Shown here in pieces: positions 1 through 12,547 of a stretch of 64,000 bases of DNA. A program made the translations under genes and the position numbers. The stretch spans positions 32,364,001-32,428,000 of the forward strand of contig OZ231127.1 of assembly GCA_965153355.1 (NCBI GenBank), given 5' to 3'. The notes below the pieces were generated by a model that saw only the letters and a program-made list of their open reading frames with translations, had not been told where the DNA came from and searched no databases. Within the stretch, counting starts at the first letter, position 1, and each line of letters starts with the position of its first letter. The DNA is from Flaccisagitta enflata. Its lineage: Eukaryota > Chaetognatha > Sagittoidea > Aphragmophora.

Positions 1-370
1 AAAGAGTAAATGCGCGCACGCGACAACCAAAGAAAAAGAGTTTTAAAAAAAAAGTGAGTGAAATTGAGCGAGATGGAGATAGAAATGAAAATCTTTCTAA
101 AGCGCGTCTGCTACAGAAATATCAGCAGCTATCCATACTCCAATCTCCCCTGGCTCTTCTCCCAAGGACAGCATCATGCAACCCCCCCCCCCCCGTTCTC
201 TCCCCATTCGCAAGCAACCATCTCTTAACCCTAGACCGACTTATTTCTCCCTGGAATTCTAGAATATAGCGTTGACTTTTTAATCGGATATATGGGAAAA
301 GGAAGTGAAAGTTTGTGTAGTGAACCCAGAAAGAGAGAGATAGAGAGAGAGAGAGAGATAGATAGAGAGA

Positions 371-420
<50 letters not shown>

Positions 421-573
421 GCAGAGACAGAGACAGAGACAGACAGAGACAGAAACAGAAAAATAAACGACAGAAAAATAGACGACTGAAAGAATACAGT
501 AGATGAAAGAACGAATAAATGCCTGCCTGACAATTATTGAAAATGCACTACTTTGGGTGGTTCAGAAAGGGAT
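1..573 (+). repeat. Upstream copy of a segmental duplication
   Basis: This stretch is nearly identical to 10420-11148 in the same orientation. The two copies differ mainly in the length of a poly-C run (near 181), in the GA microsatellite and in the (GACA)n part. Similarity stops after 573. No coding content is convincing. The copy begins at the first base of the window, so its left edge is not seen. Confidence 0.9.
333..418. repeat. (GA)n microsatellite
   Basis: A slightly interrupted GA dinucleotide run, followed by (GACAGA) units to about 460. Arg/Glu and Ser/Leu dipeptide frames across it are artefacts of the repeat. Confidence 0.95.
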
Positions 574-666
574 TAAATGGATTAAATTTCCTCAGGATTA
601 ATGTTACTGGACCAACTAAGACATACTTTTCTGGATTAAATTGTAACTGTGCATTTTCAATAATGT
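530..666. repeat. Short inverted repeat at the edge of the duplication
   Basis: The left arm ACAATTATTGAAAATGCAC (530-548) is mirrored by GTGCATTTTCAATAATGT (649-666), leaving about 100 bp between them. The left arm belongs to the duplicated segment and the right arm does not, so this may be a small foldback element that marks where the two copies part. Confidence 0.5.
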
Positions 667-689
667 CTGGACAGGTCAGTAAAAATCCT

Positions 690-1150
690 TAGAAATGGTA
701 GTGGACATTGTTTTGAAGAGAAAACAAAAGACTATCAAAAAGAAAAGGTCTGGTGAGTGAGGACATCTGTTGAAAAGACCACTTTAAACAAAAGATGAAG
801 TGGTGAAGTGAGGACACACTTTAGGATGAAAAAAAATCATAGAAACAGTGAGTAAGACATTCTTTAGAAAAACAAAAGACTATCAAAGAAAAAGGTCTGG
901 TGGTGGGGACATCTATTGAGAAAAAAGACTACTACAAACAAAAGATAGTGGTGAGTGAGGACACACCTTTGGGATGAAAAAAAATCCTTAGAAATGGTGT
1001 GAGGACATTCTTTGAGACAACAAAAAGACTATCAAAAAGGTCTGAGTGTGTGAGACATCTGTGAGAAAAAAAAAAAAGACGCTACTCTGGAAACAAAAAG
1101 ATAGTGGTGAGTGAGGACACACTTAAGGATAATCAAAAATCATAGAAATG
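690..1150. repeat. Degenerate block of the 160-bp satellite
   Basis: About three diverged units of the satellite that fills 2138-4760, recognisable by GGTGAGTGAGGACA blocks and the AAAGACTACTACAAACAAAAG type segment. It is separated from the main array by about 230 bp of AT-rich unique sequence (1151-1376) and a family C element. Confidence 0.75.
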
Positions 1151-1376
1151 CAGGGTGTATATTCTTGGGTGCTTTTGATTTTTTTCCCCCCTGCCTTTGA
1201 TTTTCTTTCATGACGCTGTCATGTCGTGTTTATATCCATTGATTTTTCATCCACATATAGCAATAAAACTATGTATTTAAGGTTTTAATAATGTTAAATT
1301 GTGTTCTACTAAGTGAGTTTTATGATTTGGTACTGTAAAAAGAAGTTATATTTCCTGTTTCCTTTTTTTCTCTTTT

Positions 1377-2016
1377 TGGCAGCGACGAAGAAGACGAAGA
1401 GTCCTGTAAAGCATGAGGTTTCGTTCGTCCGTCCGTCAAATCACGTCCGTCCCGTTAGTTAGTCCCCCTTCATCGGTTATCAGGCACTCAAATCTGCTCC
1501 TCGGGCTACTCAAATCCAGCCTCTCAGGTCTCAAATCAGCATCCCCAGACCTCCGAATCTGGCCTACTTGAGCCTCAAATCCAACCTCTCAGGCCTCAAT
1601 CCTGGCCTCTCAAAGGCTTCTCAGGCCTCAAATCCGCCTCTCGGACCTCAAATCTAGCTCCTCAGGCCTCGAGTCCAAATTCTCAGGCCTCAAACCTGGC
1701 CATCTCATCTCAAATTCGGCCTCTCGGAGCCTCAAATCAGCATCCCAGCCTCAATTTTGTATCCCAGGCTTTAAATCAGTCTCTGGCCTTTAGAGCGCTA
1801 TCCCAGACTCTCTCTCAAGCATAAAGTCAACCCTCTCCAAAACTTCCAATTAGCATTCTCGAGGTATTATTGACCTTCTGAACTGAAGTTTAGGCTCTTG
1901 AATGCTGCCAGTCAAACCACCTCTATAGCGTATCATCCATTTAATTCTTCAGGTAGGACGAACAGTCCCCCTGTGTTCTACAGGACTCGTCCCAGCCGAA
2001 CCGCTGCCTGCTGCCC
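1377..2016. mobile_element. Family C foldback element, copy 1
   Basis: The left end is degenerate (GGCAGCGACGAAG then GTCCTGTAAA and a GTTCGTCCGTCCG stretch). The right end is better preserved, with GGACGAACAGTCCCCCTGTG, then TTCTACAGGACTCGTCCC, then CCGCTGCC. Between them lies a diverged tandem array of about 21 bp built on CCTCAAATC. No protein is encoded. Flanking satellite DNA on both sides suggests insertion into, or beside, the 160-bp array. Confidence 0.6.
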
Positions 2017-2137
2017 CTCACTCCAATTCACAATCGCTCAAAGCGAGAGACGGCCAGGTGGCCGCTGACCATGTGTACATGGGTGACCTGTTTCTCTGAA
2101 TTTCTTCCCCATCTCCAGACCCTTTGATTTTCCCCCC

Positions 2138-4760
2138 ACAGTGGTAAGTGAGGACACACTTTTGGGATGAAAAATAGGCCTTAGAAATGGTGAGTGAGGA
2201 CATTCTTTGAAAAACAAAGATTTATCAAAGAAAAAGGTTAGTGAGTGAGGACATCTTTTGAGAAAAAAAAAGACTACTACAAACAAAAGATAGTGGTGAG
2301 TGAGGACACACTTTTGGGATGAAAAAAAATCCTTAGAAATTGTGAGTGAGGACATTCTTTGAAGAGGAAAACAAAAGACTATCAAAGAAAAAGGGTCTGG
2401 TGAGTGAGGACATCTATTGAGAAAAAAAAAAGGCTACTACAAACAAAAGATAGTGGTGAGTGAGGACACACTGGATGAAAAAAAATCCTTGGAAATGGTA
2501 GGTGGGGACATTCTTTGAAGAAAAACAAAGATATCTGAAAAGGGTCTGGTGGTGAGGACATATATTGAAAAAAAAAAGACTACTACAAACAAAAGATAGT
2601 GGTAAGTGAGACCTGCCTTTTAGGATGAAAAAAAATCCTTAGAAATGGTGAGTGAGGACATTCTTTGAAGAGAAAAACAAAAGACTATCAAAGAAAAGGG
2701 TCTGGTGAGTGAGGACATCTATTGAGAAAAAAAAGACTACAACAAACAAAAGATAGTGGTGAGTGAGGACACTTTTGGGATGAAAAAAATCATAGAAATG
2801 GTGAGTGAGGACATTCTTTGAAAACAAAAAGACTATCTGAAGAAAAACAGTCTGGTGAGAGTGAGGCATCTGACAGGGAAAAAAGAAGATCTATAGACAA
2901 AAGATAGTGGTGAGTGGGGACACACATTTTTGGGATGAAAAAAAATCCTTAGAAATGGTGAGTAGAGTTTGGAGTTTCAAACAAAAACAGACTAGTACTC
3001 AGAAAGGTCTGGTGTGTGAGGACATCTATTGAAAAAAAAAAAGACTCTATAAACAAAAAGATAGTGGTGAGTAGAGGACCACACTTTGGGATGAAAAAAT
3101 CATAGAAATGGTGAGTGAGGACATTCTTTGAAGAGAAGAACAAAGAACTATCAAAGAAAAAGAGTCTGATGAGTGAGGACATCTATTGAAAAAAAAAGAC
3201 TACTAGGAACAAAAAGAGATAGTGGTAGTGAGACCTTTTAGAAAAAAAAACCTTAGAAATGGTGAGTGAGGTTATTCTTTGAAAATAAAAACAAAAGGCT
3301 AAGAAAGAAAAAAGGTCTGGCGAGTGAGGATATCTATGGAGAGAAAAAAAGAATACTACAATCAAAAGATTGTGGTGAGTGAGGACACTTTTGAGATGAA
3401 AAAAATCCTTAGAAATGGTGAGTGAGGACATTCTTTGAAGAGAAAAAACAAAAGACTATCAAAGAAAAAGGTCTGGTGAGTGAGGACATCTATTGAGAAA
3501 AAAGACTACTACAAACAAAAGATAGTGGTGAGTGAGGACACTTTGGGTTGAAAAAAATCCTTAGAGATGGTGAGTGAGGACATTCTTTGAAGAAGAAAAC
3601 AAAGAACTATCAAAAAAAAAAGGTCTAGTGAGTGAAGACATCTATTGAGAGAAAAAAAGACTACTACAAAAAAAAGATAGTGGTGAGTGAGGACACACTT
3701 TTGGGATAAAAAAAATCTTTAGAATGGTGAGTGAGGACATTCTTTGAAGAAAAACAAAAAGACTATCAAAAAAAAGGGTCTGGTGAGTGAGGACATCTAT
3801 AGAAAAAAAAGACTACTACAAACAAAAGATAGTGGTGAGTGAGGACACACTTTTGGGATGAAAAAAAATCCTTAGAAATGGTGAGTGAGGACATTCTTTG
3901 AAGAGAAAAACAAAAGACTATCAAAGAAAAAGGGTCTGGTGAGTGAGGACATCTATTGAGAAAAAAAAAGACTACTACAAACAAAAGATAGTGGTGAGTG
4001 AGGACACACTTTAGGGATGAAAAAAAATCCTTAGAAATGGTGAGTGAGGACATTCTTTGAAGAGAAGAACAAAAGACTATCAAAGAAAAAGAGTCTGGTG
4101 AGTGAGGACATCTATTGAGAAAAAAAAAGACTACTACAAACAAAAGATAGTGGTGAGTGAGGACACACTTTTGGGATGAAAAAAAATCCTTAGAAATGGT
4201 GAGTGAGGACATTCTTTGAAGAGAAAAACAAAAGACTATCAAAGAAAAAGGGTCTGGTGAGTGAGGACATCTATGGAGAAGAAAAAAGACTACTACAAAC
4301 AAAAGATAGGGGTGAGTGAGGACACACTTTTGAGATGAAAAAAAATCCTTAGAAATGGTGAGTGAGGACATTCTTTGAAGAGAAAAACAAAAGACTATCA
4401 AAGAAAAAGGGTCTGGTGAGTGAGGACATCTATTGAGAAAAAAAAAAGACTACTACAAACAAAAGATAGTAGTGAGTGAGGACACACTTTTGGATTGAAA
4501 AAAAAATCCTTAGAAATGGTGAGTGAGGACATTCTTTGAAGAGAAAAACAAAAGACTATCAAAGAAAAAGGGTCTGGTGAGTGAGGACATCTATTGAGAA
4601 AAAAAAAAAGACTACTACAAACAAAAGATAGTAGTGAGTGAGGACACAATTTTGGGATGAAAAAAAATCCTTAGAAATGGTGAGTGAGGACATTCTTTAT
4701 AGAAAAAAATTGTAATATATTGTTTGTTTGTTTTGATGGTGAGTGAGGACGGAAAAAAAA
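2138..4760. repeat. 160-bp satellite array, about 16 units
   Basis: The period is 159-160 bp, read from GGTGAGTGAGGACACAC at 3833, 3992, 4152, 4311, 4471 and 4631. Each unit contains three sub-blocks that all begin with GGTGAGTGAGGAC and then differ: one continues into CACTTTTGGGATGAAAA, one into ATTCTTTGAAGAG, one into ATCTATTGAG. The left part (2138-3780) is more diverged than the right part, as expected when homogenisation acts more strongly on one side. On the minus strand, runs of 159-bp units stay open for up to about 210 codons, but 160-bp units break the frame, so I do not call a gene. Confidence 0.95.
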
Positions 4761-4985
4761 AAAAAAAAGCTAAAAAAAGAGAAAAGAAAAAAAAATTTAT
4801 CCAGTACTAAGTGGATCTTGCTTCGCTGCGATCCACAAAAAAGAAAGAAACAAAGGAAGAAACAAACAAACAAACAAACAAACACACATACAAACAAACA
4901 AACAAACAAACAAAAAAAGAATGAAAGAAAGGAAGAAAGAAAGAAAGAAAGAAAGAACGAAAAAAAGTAGTAAGGAAAATCATGG
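4741..4985. repeat. A-rich simple sequence
   Basis: Poly-A, (AAAC)n and (GAAA)n runs directly after the satellite. No gene is seen. Confidence 0.85.
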
Positions 4986-5099
4986 AAGCATTGGATGAAA
5001 AGGGGAAGACTGTTTGAAGAAAGTCATTGGAGAAACCAGAACAAAGGAAGAGAAAAACGACAAACAGAAAGCAGATAAATAAAGAAACACTGAAAAGAA

Positions 5100-5729
5100 A
5101 ATAGAACCAGTCGCCCATGGGCAATATGTGGTCGGCGATACCCTTTACCCTGCTTTGTAAGTTTGTCAATATAAATGATGGTTAGCAGGGCAGCGGCCTC
5201 AAAGGGGACAATGTCCTGTAGAACACAGGGGGACTTCTGCCCAATTGGGTTTCACAGCAGCGCTGCACCATTGAATAACATTAAGAATTAATGAAAAAAT
5301 GAAAAAATGCAAAAGTCTCCATTGAACAGCATGGAAAATTGACCAAAAAATAAAAAAAAGAGTTATCCACATTGAAGAGTTAAATTGACAAAAAATTAAA
5401 CAAAATGTAGACTTCTCATTGAATAACATGGGACATTGGCAAATAATGAAAAAAATATAGGATTCTCATTGAATATTGAATAACATGGTAAATAATATGG
5501 TAAATAAATAATATGGTAAATAAATAATATGGTAAATAAAAGAATAATGAATAATGAAAAAGTAAAAAGATGTAGAATTCCCATTGAATAACATAGGAAA
5601 TTGAAAAAAAGAAGAAACAGCGAGGGGGGACACATGAACGCACAAACGAACAAATGAACAAACAAAAAAACAAACAAACAAAAATCCCCTTGTGTTCTAC
5701 AGGACATCGCCCCCTTAGGGGCCGCTGCC
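5100..5729. mobile_element. Family C foldback element, copy 2, with flanking head
   Basis: The inverted ends are GGGCAGCGGCCTCAAAGG at 5188 and CCTTAGGGGCCGCTGCC ending at 5729. Just inside each end is the hairpin-forming CCTGTAGAACACAGG or its complement. The inside holds an AT-rich array built on the phrase CATTGAATAACATGG instead of the usual CCTCAAATC array. The 88 bp before the left end (TCGCCCATGGGCAA, then GGTCGGCGATACCC) resemble the head that precedes copies at 37184 and 46112, so the mobile unit may be longer than its inverted ends. Confidence 0.7.
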
Positions 5730-5792
5730 AAAAAAAGGGGGAAAATGACTAAGTAGAAGGAAAATATATATTGTTAAGTCAAGCACATTTTT

Positions 5793-5900
5793 GGTCGCGT
5801 GCACGTGACTCCATGACCTGCGCTGTCCGTCGGTCGGTCCGTCACACCATACTTTGGTCGCCGTTATCTTTTTTGGTGTTTAAGAGCGGTTTTTAGATTA
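5793..5900 (-). mobile_element. Family A fragment (tail hairpin end)
   Basis: The hairpin GGTCGCGTGCACGTGACT (5793-5810) is followed by GTCCGTCGGTCGGTCCGTCA, the reverse-complement order of a family A tail. The head end is not found, so this is a truncated copy. Confidence 0.55.
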
Positions 5901-5938
5901 CTCCTCCTGCCCAAATTCTGGGGTAAGTCTTTTTGGTT

Positions 5939-6560
5939 AGCGGCCCCAAAGGGGACGAAGTCCTGTAGAACACAGGGGGACTTTCGTTTGTCCGTCCGTT
6001 CGTCCGTTCGTCCGTCCACCTCCCCCCTGATCAGTAGGGCGGTTACCTCGGGGCTTGAAAATTTGATTCTTTAAAAGTTTGATACCCAGGTAACCAGATG
6101 TTCAAATACTTAATCATGATGTAATGAGACAAGCACAGGCAACACTACCAAGTTTCAATGGAAAACAATTTTTTTTCTCGTATACTTCACCATTGTGTTT
6201 CCGTGCGGGTTTCTTGATCAAATACCAACCTCTGCTTGTCCGATTTACTGCTCAAATGGCGGAGGAATTTTAAATTTTGAGCCCACCGGGCCTCAAATCA
6301 GGCCTCTCAGGCCTTAAATCAGGCCTGGCCTCTCAGGCATCAAATCAGGCATCTCTGGCATCAAATCAGGCCTCTCAGGCCTCAAATAAGGCCTCTCAGC
6401 CCCAAATCAGGCCTCTGAGGCCTCTAATCGGCCATCTAAGCCTCAAATTAGCCAAATCAGTCTTTCAGGGCTCCATGCAGCACTATTAGACCTCAAAGCA
6501 GCCCTTTGGACCATAAATTCGCCCTCTTAGGCCTCAAATCAACCCTCACAGGCCTTGAAT
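5939..6560. mobile_element. Family C element, copy 3, right end missing
   Basis: The left end AGCGGCCCCAAAGGGGAC leads into the CCTGTAGAACACAGG hairpin and a (GTCC)n stretch. From 6285 there is a 21-bp tandem array of the CTCAGGCCTCAAATC type, decaying by about 6560. No matching right inverted end is visible. The 7-residue periodic peptide encoded by the array is a by-product of its 21-bp period. Confidence 0.7.
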
Positions 6561-7288
6561 AAGCCTTGATTGCTTCATGAGCTCTTGAATCAGCCTTAAG
6601 GAATCCTTCTGGCTCTTTACTACGCGAATTTGCTGAAAAAAACTGACTTAAAAAATGTTTAAAAAGATTTATTAGAGAAATTGATTTTGAAGATTTTCAA
6701 ATTATCTTTTATTCTAGACCAATCCCAGATCTGTATCTTTAACGGTTTAGGAGCTAGAGCTCTCTAAAGTGAGACACCATTTTGCATCCCCTCACTCAAA
6801 TTCACAATCATGCAAAGCAGGGCAACTGGTTAATCAATGCCCCTGCCCACCTGCACATTTTCCGATGACATACCGGGTCTTCACAAAAAACGTAGCTCAG
6901 CAACTAGAGCAGCGGTTTGTTTCTATGCGAAGATCATGGTTCATAGAGTCTAAATTAAAGAGATCAAATTTTTGGGTGTTTGTTTACATAGGAATTTGGA
7001 AGCCTCATTCATTGATTACAGACTGATTTTTACGACCGCGGATTGCTACGGGGTGGAAGACACAACCGACACACGAATAACGTCCTAAACGATGTTCGTT
7101 GTGATACGCCAACTTCCGCGTACGCACAGTTAGCCGTTCTGGGGAAGAACTCTGAAGCGTAATGTTTAGGAGGAGAAAATGTGCACGTGTAAATGTTCAC
7201 ATCAAGTAAATCAAAGTTTATAAGTAGTTGATAGCATACTGGCCATTATTTCCTCCAAAACCTTCGTGTGACACCTTACTCTGGTTTC
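6561..7288. other. Non-coding stretch without a recognised feature
   Basis: Mixed-composition DNA. Around 6770-6870 it resembles the sequence that follows the family C right end at 2010-2070 (CCCCTCACTC, AATTCACAATC), so it probably contains element debris. I see no gene. Confidence 0.5.
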
Positions 7289-7430
7289 TAATCGCGTGCT
7301 ACGCGACTCTACACCCCGCTATGTCGGTCCGTCGGTCGGCCGGTTGGTCTGTCGGTTAGTCCCCTTTTTGGGCAGCGGCGCCGAAGGGGTCGATGAACTA
7401 TGCTTTCGCACAGGGGAATTTTCTTCTGCT
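7289..7430. mobile_element. Family A hairpin end joined to a family B left end
   Basis: AATCGCGTGCTACGCGACT (7290-7308) is followed by CCCCGCTATGTCGGTCC and GTCGG repeats, a reversed family A tail. At 7370 the sequence changes to GGGCAGCGGCGCCGAAGG with CTATGCTTTCGCACAGG, a family B left end. A purine/pyrimidine (CTCCTT)n stretch follows to about 7470. Both elements look truncated. Confidence 0.55.
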
Positions 7431-7658
7431 CCTCCTTCTCCTCCTTCTTCTCCTCCTCCTTCCTTCCCCCCCCCCCACTTCCAGGCCCATATCTCTTCAC
7501 CTTCTCCAGCACTGCTCCTGCTCACCCGCACGCCACTGGGGCCTTGTTTGAATCTATGACATCCCTTCGTTGAATGACGTTCTTTGAAGCATGTTTTAGA
7601 TACTAACGTCCAGCTCGCATTTCAAACTCCGATCGCAAGCGTTCTAACTGTATTTCAA

Positions 7659-7784
<126 letters not shown>

Positions 7785-7875
7785 ATTTCCTTCCTCCTCC
7801 TTCTCCACCTCCTCCTCTTGATACTCTACTGACTTTTTCTCATTTTTGCCCCTTAGGCTTACTCCACTTCCTTTT

Positions 7876-8580
7876 GGGCATCGGCCCCGAAGGGCAGCGG
7901 CCTATCTTTCACACATAGGGGAATTTCTCTTCTTCTTCTTCTTCTTCTCCTCCTTCTCAAATCCACCAGAGCTCATATCCTGGCCTTGGGGCTCAAATCC
8001 CAGCCCTGAGGCCCAAATCTTAGCCTCAAAGCCCAAATCCTAGCCTTGAGGCCCAAATTCCAGCCTTGGGGCTCAAATTCCAGCCCCAAGGCTCAAATTC
8101 CAGCCTAGCGCCTCAAATCACAGCCTAGAGCCTCAAATCCCAGTCTCGAGCCTCAAATCCCAGCCTTGAGGCTCAAATCCCAGCCTCAAAGCTCAAATCC
8201 CAGCCTCAAGCCTCAAATCCCAGCCTCAAGGCTCAAATCCCAGCCTCGAGGCTCAAATCCCAGCCCCAAGGCTCAAATTCCAGCCTCAAGGTTCAAATCA
8301 CCGCCTCGAGGCTCAAATCACAGCCTCAAGGCTCAAATCACAGCCTTGAGGCTCAAATCACAGCCTTGAGGCTCAAATCACAGCCTCATGGCTCAAATCA
8401 CAGCCTTGAGGCTTAAATCACAGCCTATGTCTATGCTCAAATTCAAGCCTAAAGCTTCAAAACTTACTAAGCATAGGTCATCAGCTTCGGGGCCGCTGCC
8501 CCTCTCACCATCACACACCCACATTTACTCACATAGGGGCAATTGGTACCGCTGACCATCTAACGCTTTTGCGACTATTT
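7876..8580. mobile_element. Family B foldback element, copy 1, with 20-bp array
   Basis: The left end is GGGCATCGGCCCCGAAGG with CTTTCACACATAGG. The right end is GCATAGGTCATCAGC, then TTCGGGGCCGCTGCCC, ending at 8502. Between 7980 and 8440 there is a clear tandem array with a 20-bp period of the form GCTCAAATCCCAGCCTCAAG. After the right end, 8530-8580 carries the reverse complement of the head seen before other copies (GGTACCGCTGACCATCTAAC, then GCTTTTGCGACTATT). This copy therefore lies in reverse orientation relative to 46112-46732. Confidence 0.8.
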
Positions 8581-8800
8581 ACAGTAGCGGCCCTGAAGAA
8601 ATGGATAGTATCGGAGATGCCGATGTCTAGTAAAATCTCTTTGCCTTAGATTGGTCTATATTGGAGATATAGGAGATATTAAACTGACTTTGGATTGGTA
8701 CATCTCGCTATCTGAGTGCCGTCAATTTCACGGTTTCAATAACTTTCTGCCCCACCTTGTCAATCCGTTGGTCTGTCTCATGGTGTGTCTGTCTGTCTTA

Positions 8801-8801
<1 letters not shown>

Positions 8802-8882
<81 letters not shown>
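8802..8882. repeat. (TC)n microsatellite
   Basis: An uninterrupted dinucleotide run of about 80 bp. Confidence 0.97.
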
Positions 8883-8886
<4 letters not shown>

Positions 8887-9100
8887 CTCTTCCTCTCGGC
8901 GTCGCCCTTCCTCCTCTGTGCGCCTGACTTTTCCTTCCTTTTCGCCATATTTTGCCATCAATATTCATCCGCCAATTTGGCCAAAGTCTATGCAGAGTCA
9001 TGCTTCCTACTTCCGGTTCCACCGAACCGCGGCCGACCTCGATTTCGTTATCATCCTCGTCGTTTACGAAGACGGCGTCAGCGTCGTCTTTGTGTTGAAC

Positions 9101-9331
<231 letters not shown>

Positions 9332-9339
9332 AACAACTA

Positions 9340-10419
9340 GGCTACGCTAAATATCACCTGACCGACATGTTAGAGGGAGGTCAAGTCCACATAATTGAAA
9401 TCTCATTTGCATAATGAAGTAGGAATCAATTTTACATAATCTATCTGTAAGCAAGTAATGATAAGATTGTCAATCGATAATTTGCATGCGAGTTTGATGA
9501 ATGACATTACAATTATGATATCTTTTCTCAATATCAAGTTACCACCGCTCTTGCTAGTAAGATAGTTTTTTTGAAATAGAATTTATCAATCCCAAGTTTC
9601 TTCCGATGAATTCACGAATTATTTTGTCACGTTCCTCTAACGAGTTGGGATTCCAAGAGGGTGTCGACTTCTTGAATCGTAAGAGCCATGGGACAATCTG
9701 AGTATCTCATCGCGGTAGCCAGGTTGTAACAGGAATAGTCATTGCCGCATCTCTTAGATAGTCAGAACTGATTGATACAGTACATTCAAGGAACATTTAC
9801 ACTAACGTATGAAGACGGAACGGAAATACGTAGAGCAATGTCTGGAAAGATACAGCTGACATGAAGTACACAAATTGTAGAATGTAGCATAACTGGTCTC
9901 GTTAAGGCAAAGTTAATACAGTTACACCCCACTTTAGCGGTAACAACGGTATCCATTAAAAAAGTTATGAAATCTTGTTGTCTTTGAGTAAGTCTCGTTT
10001 TTTTTTATAATTTCTACTGGCAATAACAGAAATTTGCTTATAAAAGATTAAATTTGTTAGTTCCTTGAATTCCGTTATTGCAGGATACAACTGTACGTTA
10101 CATTGATGGCTATTCATACCAACAGGCCGTAAAACTATAGAGATTGATAGATAAAAAAAAAAGAGATAAAAATGCGAACAGCCTGTTGGACATTTCTTCG
10201 AATTATCTCCACTCTTTTTTTCTTTCTCACTCGCAGAACGAGAATATGAAAAGAGAAATTTCTCAGTTTTTTGTTTATGTGTGTAGCCTGGAAAATTGAA
10301 TTTCTGTGCGTTAGCAAGACGACGGCGACAAGGAATAAAGAGAGAAAAAGAAAGAGAAGGGGGGGGGGGGAATACGACGATGATATTTGCCCATAGAAAA
10401 TGATTGGATGAACACGGGA
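9340..10419. other. Unique-looking stretch without a gene
   Basis: AT-rich, mostly non-repetitive DNA. The only long minus-strand frame (about 10438-9965) has no recognisable domain and spans homopolymers. I see no supported gene here. Confidence 0.5.
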
Positions 10420-10749
10420 AAAGAGTAAATGCGCGCACGCGACAACCAAAGAAAAAGAGTTTTAAAAAAAAGTGAGTGAAATTGAGCGAGATGGAGATAG
10501 AAATGAAAATCTTTCTAAAGCGCGTCTGCTACAGAAATATCAGCAGCTATCCATACTCCAATCTCCCCTGGCTCTTCTCCCAAGGACAGCATCATGCAAC
10601 CCCCCCCCCCCCCCCCCGTTCTCTCCCCATTCGTAAGCAACCATCTCTTAACCCTAGACCGACTTATTTCTCCCTGGAATTCTAGAATATAGCGTTGACT
10701 TTTTAATCGGATATACGGGAAAAGGAAGTGAAAGTTTGTGTAGTGAATT

Positions 10750-10841
<92 letters not shown>

Positions 10842-10856
10842 GAGAGAGAGAGAGAA

Positions 10857-10907
<51 letters not shown>

Positions 10908-10908
10908 T

Positions 10909-10941
<33 letters not shown>

Positions 10942-11148
10942 TACAGTCAGACTGCTAGCCAGACAGACAAACAAACAGAATCAGAGACAGAGACAGACAG
11001 AGACAGGCAGAGACACAGAGAAACAGAGACAGAGACAGAAGAATAGACGACAGAAAAATAGACGACTGAAGAATAGATGAAAGAACGAATAAATGCCTGC
11101 CTGACAATTATTGAAAATGCACTACTTTTAGGTGGCCCAGAAAGGGAT
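10420..11148 (+). repeat. Downstream copy of the segmental duplication
   Basis: Direct copy of 1-573, offset by about 10.42 kb. The microsatellite is expanded: (GA)n from 10756, then (GACA)n from 10868 to 10940. Similarity begins at AAAGAGTAAATGCGCGCAC and ends at CAGAAAGGGAT. Single-copy sequence flanks it here. Confidence 0.9.
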
Positions 11149-12299
11149 CTTCAAATCACCACCGGCACCCCAAGCTTTCATCCTCCCCCACTTCGATCTC
11201 ATTCACTTTTACCATAACGGAAAAAGTCTGATTTCAACCATCTTACGTTAGCAAACCTCGCGAATCGCTTCGGCTTTGAAGTGAGATATCACTAGTAAAG
11301 GGAGGGGAGGGCGTTGACCTGGCAGAATATACACTGACGTAGAACCAAAGTTAAATCATCAAGACGTTATTAGTGCTTATGACAGTTTTACAACATAATA
11401 ACACAATATAACAACTTAACAAGGACAAGAGCCTTTGGAGCTCTCAATGGTGTTTAATCCGGACCCATCACAACTATCCTTAAAATTTCTGAAAGAAACT
11501 TTCCTTTTCAGAATTCATCACAAGACTTCTCAAAAGATATGTATCATTTAGAAAATGGTAACCAATTCCTGTCTAAACTTGAGATATGTAGACCACAAGA
11601 AAACCCCTGATAAATATGGCAGACCGAAGGAGACCATATCCATCTCCATATCCATCCATCTATCAATCCATCCATCCATCCATCCATCCATATCCATCTC
11701 TCTCTCTCTCTTATGCGACAATCGGTTCAATTTTCACCAAAACTTCTGATACACTGAAGAAGAGAATGGTAAACAAGAAACAAAAGAACAACAACAAAAA
11801 TGAATTTGAAAAAACACTTCCATTGAGATCCTCGGTGCCAGGGTTCTGTCATTACGGCCGATTTAGGGGGATCTACACGTCCACATATATTTTCGCGAAA
11901 CTTTCCAGAAGTGAGATTAAAAAGTAATTTTCATTTTTTACTTCATTTCAAAAGATTTGGAGGCGCGAGGAAAAGAAAAAGAAAAAGGAGGAATGAAAAA
12001 AAAACAAAAGAAACGAAAATATATAAAGGGCGCAAAGAAAGAAAAGGAGAAGGCACGAGAAAAAAAAAGTCCAAATTAAAATCAAAACAAAAAAAGGAAC
12101 TTTTCTTTCTACATTTCACACAGACTCCCCGTCGCCCCCTTTCATCGTCTCTCTGAAGCCTCTAATTAACTATCTGAATATGCATTCGTATGCAAATTAG
12201 GTCGAAACAAGATCCTTCTTTTTCTGACGCATCAACCGACGAGAGAGAGAAACGAGTCTCACACTTTCTCTTTTTCCTCTCCTTTTCTTTTCCTCTTAC
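11149..12299. other. Non-coding stretch with a short (ATCC)n tract
   Basis: Contains (CATC)n at about 11640-11695, a purine-rich stretch at 11960-12100, and nothing I can support as a gene. A (CT)n run follows at about 12300-12362. Confidence 0.5.
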
Positions 12300-12324
12300 T
12301 TCTTTCACTTTCTCTCTCTCTCTT

Positions 12325-12364
<40 letters not shown>

Positions 12365-12547
12365 CTTCTGCCCTGTCATACATTTCTATACATGGGTGTG
12401 CTTCTACTGTCAATTCTCTTTACACGACGCAAAAGCGCTATGTTTACGCTATCAATCATAAATTTGATGCTCTTTTTACCCAGGACGAACACGCCCCGGC
12501 CCGGAGATCGAGATCCCTTTTCTTCTTTTTCTTTTCCTTTTCCTTTT

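Noticed and set aside
3766-4401. A 211-codon minus-strand frame over the satellite with a 53-residue repeat
   Set aside because: It is open only where consecutive units are 159 bp; 160-bp units break it, and the peptide is Phe-rich satellite translation.
2138-4760. CRISPR-like look of regularly spaced GGTGAGTGAGGAC blocks
   Set aside because: The spacers are themselves repeated in a three-block order, the host is eukaryotic, and no cas genes are present.
7980-8440. Proline/serine-rich periodic proteins in the family B and C arrays (also 6277-6489, 37591-37800)
   Set aside because: They follow from the 20-21 bp tandem period; frames are open on both strands and no splice or start context exists.
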